From Methanomicrobiales archaeon (lineage in GTDB: Archaea; Halobacteriota; Methanomicrobia; Methanomicrobiales; Methanoculleaceae), in contig JAGVUK010000141.1 in the NCBI GenBank assembly GCA_019136335.1, positions 1 through 16,255 on the forward strand: a DNA stretch of 16,255 nt, written 5' to 3'. Numbering within the stretch: the stretch's first letter is position 1; each line of letters begins with the position of its first letter. The position numbers were made by a program, and so were the translations under genes. Below are positions 5,968 through 12,902 of the stretch, piece after piece. Below the pieces are notes generated by a model. The model saw only the letters and a list, made by a program, of their open reading frames with translations. It was not told the DNA's origin and did not search any database.

Positions 5968-6966
5968 TTATACGGACACTCCGAACCATTCCAGCACGCC
6001 CTCACCTTCCCAATGTTTCCAGGTGGTCTTCGCAATCCTTGCTTCTTTCAGGGCTTCCTTGTGACTCATACCACTTAGCCGATATTGCTCATAGTGCGGG
6101 AGTTCCTGTTTGGCGCGCCTGTACATCTCTTTGGTTTTCTTGTGGAATCTCGCCCACCCCGGGTGATCTGAGAGCCCCTCCTCGTAGGCGTCCGAGGAAG
6201 GATCCCCACAGCTACCGTCGCGGCCCTGCGCCCGGGCTGCGATGATCTTCTGGGTGGTCTCCTGCCGGATCTTGTCGTACTGCTCCGCCAGAAACTTCGG
6301 CGGCCGGACGATCACATGCTTGACAATCTTCTCCCCGGTGTCTGCGACCAGGTGAGGATTAATCCGGAGGTTGTCCAGCCGGAAGACGGTTTTCGCCCGA
6401 AATACCTTCATGGTCGAGAGGCCCTTGCTGAAACTGTTGCTATCCATCTCTGCCAAGTAGTTGCAGAGCATCCGGGGCACCTTGTCGAGCAAAAACTGAT
6501 TCGGCATCGAAAGAATCTGAATGGTCTGCGCTACCCTGTTGATCTGGAAGATATCGTTCTTGTCCCGGTTCTCTTTCGAGGCGAAGGTCCGCGAGTTCCA
6601 CCCAACGCCGATATCATCGAAGATATAGATGTTGTACGGTTTCGCATGGGCGATAATCGAGGATGCTCGATCGGGGTCGATGATGGCGACATTCTCCATG
6701 CTGAAATACCGGGGCCACTCCCGCCAGTCCCCGTCCCGGATCTCCGCTACTCTCCGAGCCGTGTTGTAGGCGATGCGGAGCGAGGCATACGACTTCCCGC
6801 TCCCCTTCGGCCCCTGGAGGACCATAGCGATATCCTGCTTGTAGGGGCCGGTGATGGTCGAGGCGAAGCGGTTGGCGAGGTAATCGTTGTCGGGCGTGGT
6901 GTACTTTGCCGTGATCTCCGGCACGGGAAAATTACTCTGCTGGGCACAAGCCTGTACTGAGATCAC
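5968..6966 (-). CDS. P-loop ATPase with C-terminal HTH-like tail
   Basis: A 332-residue NTPase. With the GTG at 6966 as residue 1, Walker A is GPKGSGKS (52-59) and Walker B is IYIFDDIG (113-120). A candidate sensor segment, LSMPNQF, lies at ~152-158. The last ~45 residues (YRLSGMSHKEALKEARIAKT...) read as a helix-turn-helix. The protein has no membrane segment. The start was chosen for GGGGGTGAT four bases upstream; the frame extends to a TTG at 6984 with no such site, and either overlaps the preceding gene. One ATPase beside virion-membrane genes is usual in membrane-containing archaeal viruses (genome packaging or assembly), but the HTH would also fit a DnaA/IstB-like DNA-loading or regulatory ATPase. 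The family is not identified. Confidence 0.85.
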   Translation of the reverse strand: MISVQACAQQSNFPVPEITAKYTTPDNDYLANRFASTITGPYKQDIAMVLQGPKGSGKSYASLRIAYNTARRVAEIRDGDWREWPRYFSMENVAIIDPDRASSIIAHAKPYNIYIFDDIGVGWNSRTFASKENRDKNDIFQINRVAQTIQILSMPNQFLLDKVPRMLCNYLAEMDSNSFSKGLSTMKVFRAKTVFRLDNLRINPHLVADTGEKIVKHVIVRPPKFLAEQYDKIRQETTQKIIAARAQGRDGSCGDPSSDAYEEGLSDHPGWARFHKKTKEMYRRAKQELPHYEQYRLSGMSHKEALKEARIAKTTWKHWEGEGVLEWFGVSV

Positions 6967-7381
6967 CTGTATCACCCCCTCCAAACCGGATCTCGTCCTC
7001 TTCCTCGTTCTCCTGCTTCCCGCAGACGCCGTATGTCATCTGCGTGATCAGCGGGATCGCCTGCCCGAGCCAGGCCCAGAGGTGCCCGAGGGTCAGCGTA
7101 TCGGCATCGAACCGGGCGAGGGCTTCATCATCACGGGTCGGGTTCTTGTACTCCTTGAGGGCGGCTGTGTAGTAACTCTCCCGGAGCTCCCAGAGCGATC
7201 GCTGAATATCCTGATCCGCGACCATCGTGATCAGGCTCTTGGTGAGCATCGATACGCGAGGATCGCGGATATCCTGCGAGGTCTTGATGCACTCCGTTCG
7301 GGCCGCCCATTCCTGGAGGATGGCCTGCAGGTAGACATCGTTGATGCTCATCGGTGGGGCGCCGAGCCCTATCTTTGCCAT
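6932..7381 (-). CDS. Hypothetical soluble protein (149 aa)
   Basis: Begins at ATG 7381 (MAKIGLGAPPMSINDVYLQA), behind GAAGGACGTGAT, and overlaps the preceding gene by 13 bases. The frame extends 12 codons further to 7417, but that would deepen the overlap to 49 bases. The protein is helical and soluble, with one mildly hydrophobic stretch (TLGHLWAWLGQAIPLITQMTYG) and a Glu-rich, then Gly-rich tail. I do not recognise it. It is encoded directly before the ATPase and overlaps it, so the two products are probably made in step. Confidence 0.75.
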   Translation of the reverse strand: MAKIGLGAPPMSINDVYLQAILQEWAARTECIKTSQDIRDPRVSMLTKSLITMVADQDIQRSLWELRESYYTAALKEYKNPTRDDEALARFDADTLTLGHLWAWLGQAIPLITQMTYGVCGKQENEEEDEIRFGGGDTGDLSTGLCPAE

Positions 7382-7740
7382 GATATCACGTCCTTCCGTG
7401 CGAGAATCTTCTGCCACTCCTCGAAGAGGATCAGACCGCGCCGAGCGCGGGCCGTGGCGATGGTGCGGTTCTCCGGGTCGAGCCAGGTCCGGATCTCCTT
7501 GAGGAGCTTTGCACTATCCTCGTCGTCTTCGTCTACGATCTCCTGGTAGGGGGAGGTCAGGGTGAAAAGCGCCGAGAAACACTCATAGAACTCCAAAAAG
7601 GGCGGGGCGAGCGGCCCCCGGGGATCCATGAGATAGAGCCGCAGGCGGGTGCCCTGCCGGGCCGTGGCGATATATGCGGCGTCGATGACGGTCGCAATCG
7701 CGGGCCGCTCGGTTCTGGGGGTCGGGAGAGATTCTGCCAT
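7369..7740 (-). CDS. Hypothetical soluble protein (123 aa)
   Basis: ATG at 7740, preceded by GAGGT eight bases before it, seven bases after the stop of the 272-residue membrane protein. It contains an aromatic and proline-rich centre (YLMDPRGPLAPPFLEFYECF), an acidic DEDDEDS cluster (residues ~70-76) and a helical C-terminus (RARRGLILFEEWQKILARKD). No signal peptide or membrane segment. The family is unknown. Its place between a membrane protein and the ATPase suggests it belongs to the same assembly module. Confidence 0.75.
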   Translation of the reverse strand: MAESLPTPRTERPAIATVIDAAYIATARQGTRLRLYLMDPRGPLAPPFLEFYECFSALFTLTSPYQEIVDEDDEDSAKLLKEIRTWLDPENRTIATARARRGLILFEEWQKILARKDVISWQR

Positions 7741-7747
7741 GTGGACC

Positions 7748-8566
7748 TCACGAGATGATCGAGTGCGCCACCGCGCCGCCGATGATGATCATCAGTGCCG
7801 CGAACGCCACCGTCAGGATCAGGCCGAACTTCTTGGTGAAGTCCTCCATCTGCTTTCTGACTTTGCGCTCGATGAGCAGGCCGTACTGATGGAGGTCCTG
7901 CGAGAGGTAGGCGGTCGGGATGTTCTTGAACGCATAGGCGTAGGAATACATCCCGCTGCTCGGCACCTCCACCTCTGCGGTGCGGTCCTGTGCGTCGATG
8001 ATGAGCGTCATGAGGGCGCGAGCGTCGCGGACATCGAACTCCACGGCGGTTGTGGCGGTCATCTCGTAGAGGGACTCGCAGTACTCCTCCAGGTCGTTCC
8101 GGGGCGTGTCGAGGAGCGCCAGAACCTGATCGTCCGTCAGGAATTGCAGCTGCGGGAACTCCGTCCGGATCGTGTAGATCACTGTCTGGAGAGACATGCA
8201 GTGCCGGCCGTCGAGGGCAAGCGGGGTGGTGGTGCCGTAGTGGTAGACCCGCAGCCCTTTTGCGAGCCGGTCGGGGGCGATCTGCCCGCTGAACTTCGGG
8301 TCTACCTGGATACCGAACGACTGGCCTTTGACACTGAAGACCGGATCGCCCTTCTCGTCTTTCCCGCCGAGGATCAAGTCCGTCTCCCCTGTGCCGGGGA
8401 CCGTGAGGGACAGAACCGGGAGGTTCTTCTTCCTCGCCTGGGAGATGATACGCCATTCGGGGATCCACTTGTAGACTTCGGAGACGATCAGGCCGAGGCC
8501 GACATATCCGGCGGCGGCAAGCAGCCCGACCGCTGCGAGAGTCAGGTCGTCAAGTACCATCGGCAT
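7748..8566 (-). CDS. Membrane protein with TM helix at each end (272 aa)
   Basis: ATG at 8566 overlaps the preceding TAA by one base (TAATG). An N-terminal membrane segment (residues ~9-30, LTLAAVGLLAAAGYVGLGLI) and a C-terminal one (~248-270, LILTVAFAALMIIIGGAVAH) bracket a ~215-residue soluble domain. That domain contains LPVLSLTVPGTGETDLILGG, GIQVDPKF and GLRVYHYGTTTPLAL, probably a beta-rich then helical fold. No enzyme motifs are seen. It most likely scaffolds a complex at the membrane, perhaps together with the flanking soluble proteins. The family is not recognised. Confidence 0.8.
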   Translation of the reverse strand: MPMVLDDLTLAAVGLLAAAGYVGLGLIVSEVYKWIPEWRIISQARKKNLPVLSLTVPGTGETDLILGGKDEKGDPVFSVKGQSFGIQVDPKFSGQIAPDRLAKGLRVYHYGTTTPLALDGRHCMSLQTVIYTIRTEFPQLQFLTDDQVLALLDTPRNDLEEYCESLYEMTATTAVEFDVRDARALMTLIIDAQDRTAEVEVPSSGMYSYAYAFKNIPTAYLSQDLHQYGLLIERKVRKQMEDFTKKFGLILTVAFAALMIIIGGAVAHSIIS

Positions 8567-9144
8567 TAGTTGTCGCCTCCACCGAAGACCCGGCCGATGA
8601 TGCCGAGCCCGCGCTTTGCTCGTTTCTGTTCTTCGTCATTGGTGATCTTCGATACGCTCTCATAGGTTGTTCTGTTCTGCAGGATCCGCTCTCTCTCTGT
8701 GCCGAGGGTGCGGCTGACGATGAAGCGGTTGAAGTGCGCCCGGATCAGCTCTATCAGGTGCGGGTATTCGGGGAGGTTGATATCGACCTTGTTACAGTTG
8801 AGTGCCAGGAGGTTGAGGGCGATATCGAGGTCAATCTCTGCGATCTCCGCGTCCCGCTGATAGGAGAGGAGCGCCGTGTGGGAGAAGAAGTTGAGGATCG
8901 TTGATACGAAGGCCCGCTTCGCCCCAGGAGAGAGATGGCTGGCATTGATCCGCTGGATCAGGTACGGGCGATAGTCAGAAGAATAGAGGCTTTCGAGGTA
9001 GTTATAGTGTTCGGCTACATATGGGACAGCCGGGCGGCCGGTGGGTGGCGGGAGACGCCGCTGAGGGTCGGTGTCGTAATCGACCCCGCACTCTCCGCCC
9101 CAATCGTTCTGGTCCGGGGAGTCGGGGGAGTCGTAACCATCCAT
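8566..9144 (-). CDS. Hypothetical soluble protein (192 aa)
   Basis: ATG at 9144 with AGGAG seven bases upstream; the stop overlaps the next start by one base. The first ~40 residues are acidic and disordered (MDGYDSPDSPDQNDWGGECG), followed by an aromatic stretch (YVAEHYNYLESLYSSDYRPY) and an all-helical body with a Leu/Asn-rich segment (LDIALNLLALNCNKVDINLP). The end is basic and Gly-rich (KRAKRGLGIIGRVFGGGDN), suggesting contact with membrane or nucleic acid. No catalytic motif. It is placed in the same module as the 272-residue membrane protein and the ATPase. Confidence 0.75.
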   Translation of the reverse strand: MDGYDSPDSPDQNDWGGECGVDYDTDPQRRLPPPTGRPAVPYVAEHYNYLESLYSSDYRPYLIQRINASHLSPGAKRAFVSTILNFFSHTALLSYQRDAEIAEIDLDIALNLLALNCNKVDINLPEYPHLIELIRAHFNRFIVSRTLGTERERILQNRTTYESVSKITNDEEQKRAKRGLGIIGRVFGGGDN

Positions 9145-9190
9145 GAAATCTCCTGTGTAGTCATAGTGTTATGGAGGAATGGAAGGGGGA

Positions 9191-9607
9191 TTAGATCCCG
9201 CCTCCAGACCCTTTGTTGCCCTGGATCCTCATGATGGCCCAGATGATCATCGAGAGGATCGAGACCATCACGGCGAGTATCAGGAGACCGGCGTTCTGTT
9301 CCCAGATGCCGACGCCCGTGGGAATGTCCGCGTTTTCGGTGGCGTTCCACTGTGAGCCCGCCGGGATGGTCGCTGCACTGTCGATGTTGGAACCGATCAG
9401 CGGTGCGAGAGAGTATACCGCCACGAGCACGATCAGCCCGATCGCCATCGTCACAGCGACGTCGATCATGGTGTTTCCGGACTCGTTCATGCGCCGGGAA
9501 AAGAGATTCTTCTGCGCTTCCTCTGCCCACTGCTTCAGAGCGGTGCAGGTTTTGAGAGGTTTCTCAAGCAAAGTGTTTTTGATGACCTCCGATGGATGAT
9601 ATATCAT
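9191..9607 (-). CDS. Two-TM membrane protein, capsid-protein candidate
   Basis: An open frame of 138 residues. After a polar N-terminal stretch (~45 residues) comes TM1 (DVAVTMAIGLIVLVAVYSLA), then PLIGSNID, an extracytoplasmic-type loop with one N-glycosylation sequon (NAT), TM2 (LLILAVMVSILSMIIWAIM) and a short basic, Gly-rich end. This plan, including a removable N-terminus, matches the VP1-type major capsid proteins of spindle-shaped archaeal viruses. A pilin-like subunit is the alternative. The start is uncertain: ATG 9607 lies close to or before the predicted transcription start, while GGAGGTCAT at ~9584-9592 could serve a TTG at 9571. Its own strong promoter fits an abundant product. 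Confidence 0.75.
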   Translation of the reverse strand: MIYHPSEVIKNTLLEKPLKTCTALKQWAEEAQKNLFSRRMNESGNTMIDVAVTMAIGLIVLVAVYSLAPLIGSNIDSAATIPAGSQWNATENADIPTGVGIWEQNAGLLILAVMVSILSMIIWAIMRIQGNKGSGGGI

Positions 9608-9630
9608 CCTTTCGATTATTTATAGGTTTC
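9594..9630 (-). promoter_or_regulatory. Promoter with palindromic operator
   Basis: On the minus strand GAAACC (BRE-like) is followed by TATAAATAATC (9614-9624). A perfect 16-bp palindrome, GGATGATA/TATCATCC, occupies 9594-9609, where transcription should start. The element TATAGGTTTC (plus-strand reading, 9621-9630) recurs exactly at 16127-16136 in front of the whole operon. Confidence 0.65.
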
Positions 9631-9657
9631 CTGCCGAATGGAGAGGGGGGGTGCCGG

Positions 9658-9912
9658 TCAAATCAGCCGGCGAAGGATGATGAATCCGGCGATCAGCGCG
9701 ATGATCACGAGCATCACCGGCAGATAGGAGATTAACGAGATTGATGCACTTGATGCGCCGACCGTGGCGTTGTACTGGTCCGCATACGGGGAGTCGGTCA
9801 TGTTCGTCGCGCTGTCCGCAGCCCCGAGCGCACTGATGCCGTACGTGAGGCCGATAACCAGGGCGAAGACCACGAGGGCCGCCCCCAAGATTGTGTTGAG
9901 TCCGGTTGCCAT
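9658..9912 (-). CDS. Two-TM membrane protein (84 aa), capsid-like
   Basis: ATG at 9912 overlaps the preceding TAA by one base. TM1 (ILGAALVVFALVIGLTYGI), a Ser/Asp/Asn-rich loop with sequons NMT and NAT, TM2 (YLPVMLVIIALIAGFIIL) and a basic RRLI end. It is very like the downstream 138-residue protein in plan and may be its partner, as spindle-shaped viruses often encode two related small hydrophobic virion proteins. The similarity is architectural; sequence homology is not demonstrated. It is the last gene before the internal promoter. Confidence 0.8.
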   Translation of the reverse strand: MATGLNTILGAALVVFALVIGLTYGISALGAADSATNMTDSPYADQYNATVGASSASISLISYLPVMLVIIALIAGFIILRRLI

Positions 9913-10277
9913 TATTGCAGCTCCTTCATGATTTCGAGGCCGAGCGAGATGATGAGGCCGAGAGACACGGTCGTCATGACCGCCGCGACCCCGGAGAGGA
10001 GGAGGCCGAGCGCGGGGTCTACGGTGGTTGCGGTGAGGGTGGTGTACTCCAGCGTCGTGATGCCGGTGGTGATGTTCTCTGCTGTGGTCAGCGCGACCGT
10101 GGTGATGTCACCTACATTACCGCCGAGGGTAACAAGGGCGAGATACCAGGAGAGGATCGCGGCCCCTACCGCCGAGAGGATGTCCATGAAGAGGCGGTTG
10201 CCTGTCGCAAGGAAGGCGATTGCGATCAGAGCGGCGTCGAGCAGGAGCAGGGCGATGAAGAGGGATGTGGCTATCAC
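9912..10277 (-). CDS. Multi-TM membrane protein (121 aa)
   Basis: GTG at 10277, overlapping the preceding stop (GTGA), with GGTGG just upstream. Two N-terminal membrane segments (LFIALLLLDAALIAIAFLAT and ~33-52, ILSAVGAAILSWYLALVTLG) are followed by a Thr-rich exposed region (residues ~58-87, with one sequon NIT) and one or two C-terminal segments (LGLLLSGVAAVMTTVSLGLI). It ends with a short charged tail. The Thr-rich loop suggests display outside the membrane. Function unknown; it belongs to the small-membrane-protein series of this operon. Confidence 0.75.
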   Translation of the reverse strand: MIATSLFIALLLLDAALIAIAFLATGNRLFMDILSAVGAAILSWYLALVTLGGNVGDITTVALTTAENITTGITTLEYTTLTATTVDPALGLLLSGVAAVMTTVSLGLIISLGLEIMKELQ

Positions 10278-10438
10278 CGTTCCACCCCCGTGAGCGTGAG
10301 CTCTATGCCCATCCCTCGTGCCTGGAGGATCTGGTTGATCTCGGGGATTGCCCGGGTAACTTTGGTATTCTTGACCTCGTAGACCTGTCCCTCCTCATCA
10401 TAGAGGGTGAGGCGCCCGAAATAGAGTTTTGGCATCAT
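10274..10438 (-). CDS. 54-residue soluble hypothetical protein
   Basis: Fills the gap between the cohesin gene and the 121-residue membrane protein. ATG at 10438 (a second ATG follows at once) with AGGAG eight bases upstream; TGA at 10274-10276 overlaps the next GTG. The product begins MMPKLYFGRLTLYDEEGQVY and continues with EVKNTKVTRAIPEINQILQA, then a short strand-like end (IELTLTGVER). It looks like a compact alpha/beta protein of mixed charge. The ribosome site, the coupling at both ends and normal codon choice support it. Role unknown. Confidence 0.75.
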   Translation of the reverse strand: MMPKLYFGRLTLYDEEGQVYEVKNTKVTRAIPEINQILQARGMGIELTLTGVER

Positions 10439-10448
10439 GTTCTCGCTC

Positions 10449-11285
10449 CTAGTTCCTATCCTTGATTACTCCCCACACGACCGCCAGGATGCTGAGCGCA
10501 ATGAACGCGATCGCGGCGAGGTGGTATTCTGCGGGGGTTTTCGCCAGCATGATCCCGCCCAGGATGATCCCGATCGCTGCCGGCACCGCCATGCTCCCCT
10601 GCCGGAGCCATTGCATTAAGAAGGGGATAGCGAAGACGATGACGTAGAAGAACGGCCCGATCAGGTCGGTGTAGGGGCGCTCTGCGGCATCTTTTAACCC
10701 GAGCCAGTCCACCCCTTCGGTGGTCTCGTTGAGTTGGCTGCTGCCGCCGAAGGCCCCGGTGAGGGCCAGGTAGGGGGACTCGTCAAGGGTCGGGATCGGG
10801 GCGGCGGTTTTGGGCCGGGAGCCGCCGAGTAAGGTGATGGTGCCGGACTGTGTTGTGGCTGTGATCGGGGTGCCGGTGTCGTCGTCAAGCGCGTTGGCGG
10901 TGATGGTGAGGTCTACCGTGCCGGCGTCGAGAGCCCGAACGGCGACGGTGCCGAGGAGGATCCCGGCTGCTCCTGACGGGATCTGGTCGTTGATGTCCGC
11001 GCCGGTGATCTGGACGGAGGCGGCCGGGGTCGCGCCCACGGTGCCGATCGTGGCCCACCCGGGTTTGCTGGCGGCCGCGATGGTTGCGAGGGCTGGGTCG
11101 GATACCGATACGGTGATGTCGTAGCCGGAGAGGCCGGCCGGGGCGCTGTCGAGGACGATGTTGACCTCTTTGGGCGCCTGCCCCACGTATGCCGTGGTGC
11201 TGTGGGCGGAGATGGTCGCCGCCAGTGCCGGGGTTACGAGCAGGGCGACGACGAGCAGCGCCACGAGTAAGAGTTTTCGGGTCAT
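10449..11285 (-). CDS. Membrane-anchored cohesin-domain protein
   Basis: ATG at 11285 overlaps the dockerin gene's TGA (ATGA). Residues 1-22 are a signal peptide (cut after ALA). Residues ~23-153 form a cohesin-like beta-sandwich of the archaeal type: AYVGQAPKEVNIVLDSAP, GLSGYDITVSVSDPALATI, PGWATIG, ADINDQIPSGA and ALDDDTGTPI are the expected landmarks. A Pro/Gly/Ser linker leads to three membrane segments (~207-225, 231-248, 254-273) and a short basic tail, so the cohesin faces outward and is fixed in the membrane. Cohesins bind dockerins; the gene next upstream ends in one, so the two are probably partners. The cohesin call rests on motif recognition, not on a profile search. Confidence 0.8.
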   Translation of the reverse strand: MTRKLLLVALLVVALLVTPALAATISAHSTTAYVGQAPKEVNIVLDSAPAGLSGYDITVSVSDPALATIAAASKPGWATIGTVGATPAASVQITGADINDQIPSGAAGILLGTVAVRALDAGTVDLTITANALDDDTGTPITATTQSGTITLLGGSRPKTAAPIPTLDESPYLALTGAFGGSSQLNETTEGVDWLGLKDAAERPYTDLIGPFFYVIVFAIPFLMQWLRQGSMAVPAAIGIILGGIMLAKTPAEYHLAAIAFIALSILAVVWGVIKDRN

Positions 11286-12538
11286 ATGTGTTCCTCCATG
11301 ATTGTCGAGAATAGGGTGATCACATCATTGTAGTCGAGCCAGCCGTTGCCGTTGAAGTCGAAGCACGCGATGGGTTGGGCGGTTTTCGCCCAGGCGAGAT
11401 GTTGGAAGAAGACGGTGAGGTCGTTGTAGTCGAGGCGGTTGTTGCCGTTGATGTCGGTGTAGAGGCCGTTGCCGGCGAGGTCGCGAGGGATGAGGGTGAG
11501 GCCGGGGAAGGCGGTGAGGCCGGGGAAGGCGGTTTCCTGTTCGCCGCTGAAGGTGAGTGCGGCGGGGGGGGTGGCGCTGTAGGCACGGACTCGGAACTGG
11601 CTAAAAACAACTGTAAGATCTGTCAAACCAAATTCCTTCCCGAACAAGCCGATTTTGTTAAGCGCCAGATCCGAGTATGACGATCCAATCTGCATCCACC
11701 CGGAACCACTGTTGATGTAGAACGAATACGCCCCATCGGTATTCCGGATCTTGAGTTTTGCGAGGTCTGTTGACGATGGATAGTTCGCAACGTTGTCCTG
11801 CCCTATCCTTGCGACGTGATAATTGTTCCACACTTGCCCGTTGTGCGCTCGCCCCACCATATACGCGTGAGTATCGTCCTGATATACGGCGATTCCAGCG
11901 AAAAAGGCCGGGTTGTCTGCCACTGATATTTGCACTTCGGCCTCGAATGGGGTGGACGGGGGGGTTATGACCGCAATCTTTTGGTTTCGACCAGTCGTCC
12001 ACCAGTCGTTATTCTGCGATCCGACGTATGAACACGTCATCGCGCCATTGTTTGCGGAGATTGTGCCGCTCCCAGATAGGATTGCCCACTTCGTCAGATC
12101 GTAAAAATCATCATATAGTAGGTACGTCGCGTCCCCGTCGCTCGTCGTCGTCGCCGTCGGGTTCCCATACCAGACCATCAGCATCCCGGTAGAATCGGCC
12201 CCTACCAGCCGCACACAGAACCGGGCACTCTCCGCGTCGTAATCCGGCCAGAGATAATACGCGAGCTCCCCGGTGCTGTTGGTGAACCGGACATCCCCGT
12301 AATCCTCCCGGCAGTGCTCCCCGACATAGATGTGCCAGGTCTCCAGCCCGCCGGCGGTCTCGTTGTACGCGGTGCCGGTGCTGCGGTGGACCACGATGTC
12401 CTGCTGGTAGACGTCCTGGTCGCAGCCGGCGTACTCGATCGTCTGGTAATAGTCGTAGCCGTCGAGGGCCGAGGCCCCCGCGACGAGCAGGAGGCAGCCG
12501 AGGAGGAGGGCGAGGGCCGGGCGCCGCACGTCACTCAC
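11282..12538 (-). CDS. Secreted DUF2341/LamG-like protein with dockerin
   Basis: GTG at 12538, overlapping the preceding stop by eight bases. Signal peptide 1-24. Residues ~30-140 match DUF2341 (ending MVWYGNPTATTTSDGD). Residues ~142-320 are a LamG/concanavalin-like jelly roll. A doubled TAFPGL linker follows. Residues ~356-413 are a type I dockerin with two calcium loops, DINGNNRLDYNDL (362-374) and DFNGNGWLDYNDV (394-406). There is no membrane anchor, so attachment should be through the dockerin to the cohesin encoded next. DUF2341 and LamG-like domains commonly bind sugars or surfaces, so receptor or cell-wall binding is likely. The jelly-roll DNA (about 11590-12120) is AT-richer than its surroundings, suggesting module exchange. 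Confidence 0.85.
   Translation of the reverse strand: MSDVRRPALALLLGCLLLVAGASALDGYDYYQTIEYAGCDQDVYQQDIVVHRSTGTAYNETAGGLETWHIYVGEHCREDYGDVRFTNSTGELAYYLWPDYDAESARFCVRLVGADSTGMLMVWYGNPTATTTSDGDATYLLYDDFYDLTKWAILSGSGTISANNGAMTCSYVGSQNNDWWTTGRNQKIAVITPPSTPFEAEVQISVADNPAFFAGIAVYQDDTHAYMVGRAHNGQVWNNYHVARIGQDNVANYPSSTDLAKLKIRNTDGAYSFYINSGSGWMQIGSSYSDLALNKIGLFGKEFGLTDLTVVFSQFRVRAYSATPPAALTFSGEQETAFPGLTAFPGLTLIPRDLAGNGLYTDINGNNRLDYNDLTVFFQHLAWAKTAQPIACFDFNGNGWLDYNDVITLFSTIMEEHI
11498..11533 (-). repeat. Tandem 18-bp duplication (TAFPGL linker)
   Basis: Two identical 18-bp units (11498-11515, 11516-11533) encode two copies of TAFPGL between the jelly roll and the dockerin. It is in frame, so it only lengthens the linker; slippage is the likely origin. 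Confidence 0.9.
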
Positions 12539-12902
12539 TCCCCTTCAGAGACCGGCCGGAAAAGAATTGCACCACAGCGGCGATGTAGACGAACCAGATC
12601 GGCCCCTGGAACATCATAGCAACAATAGGATCTATACCGTAACTGGTGAGGAGCGGGATGATCGTAAGGGCAGTTTTCAGCGCCTCAAAGAATACGCCGC
12701 CGAGGGTGAACAGCACAGTGATCGGGTAGAGGGGCGAGGCCCCGCCCGATGTGGCGCCGGCAGTGATTTCCATCACCTGCGACTCTCCGAGGGCCATGTC
12801 GCTGCCGGGGAGCGCAGTGGTGAAGATGCCGAGCGCGTTGACGCCTCCGACGACGAAGCCGAAGGCGAAGAGGGCTAATGCGATGGTATAGGCTCTGCTC
12901 AT
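12531..12902 (-). CDS. Three-TM membrane protein (123 aa)
   Basis: ATG at 12902 overlaps the stop of the 953-residue protein (ATGA). A first hydrophobic stretch (residues ~5-28, YTIALALFAFGFVVGGVNAL) may be a TM helix or signal sequence. After a polar Ser/Gly loop come two more segments (~59-84, YPITVLFTLGGVFFEALKTA; ~92-114, IVAMMFQGPIWFVYIAAVVQ) and a basic end (FFSGRSLKGSE). It sits between the two surface-protein genes and could assist their membrane assembly; that is inference from position. Family unknown. Confidence 0.8.
   Translation of the reverse strand: MSRAYTIALALFAFGFVVGGVNALGIFTTALPGSDMALGESQVMEITAGATSGGASPLYPITVLFTLGGVFFEALKTALTIIPLLTSYGIDPIVAMMFQGPIWFVYIAAVVQFFSGRSLKGSE

Noticed and set aside
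7649..8569. Plus-strand 306-codon frame and the 303-codon minus frame at 7557-8468
   Set aside because: Both overlap the 272-residue two-TM protein, which has clear membrane segments, a coupled start and a sensible sequence.
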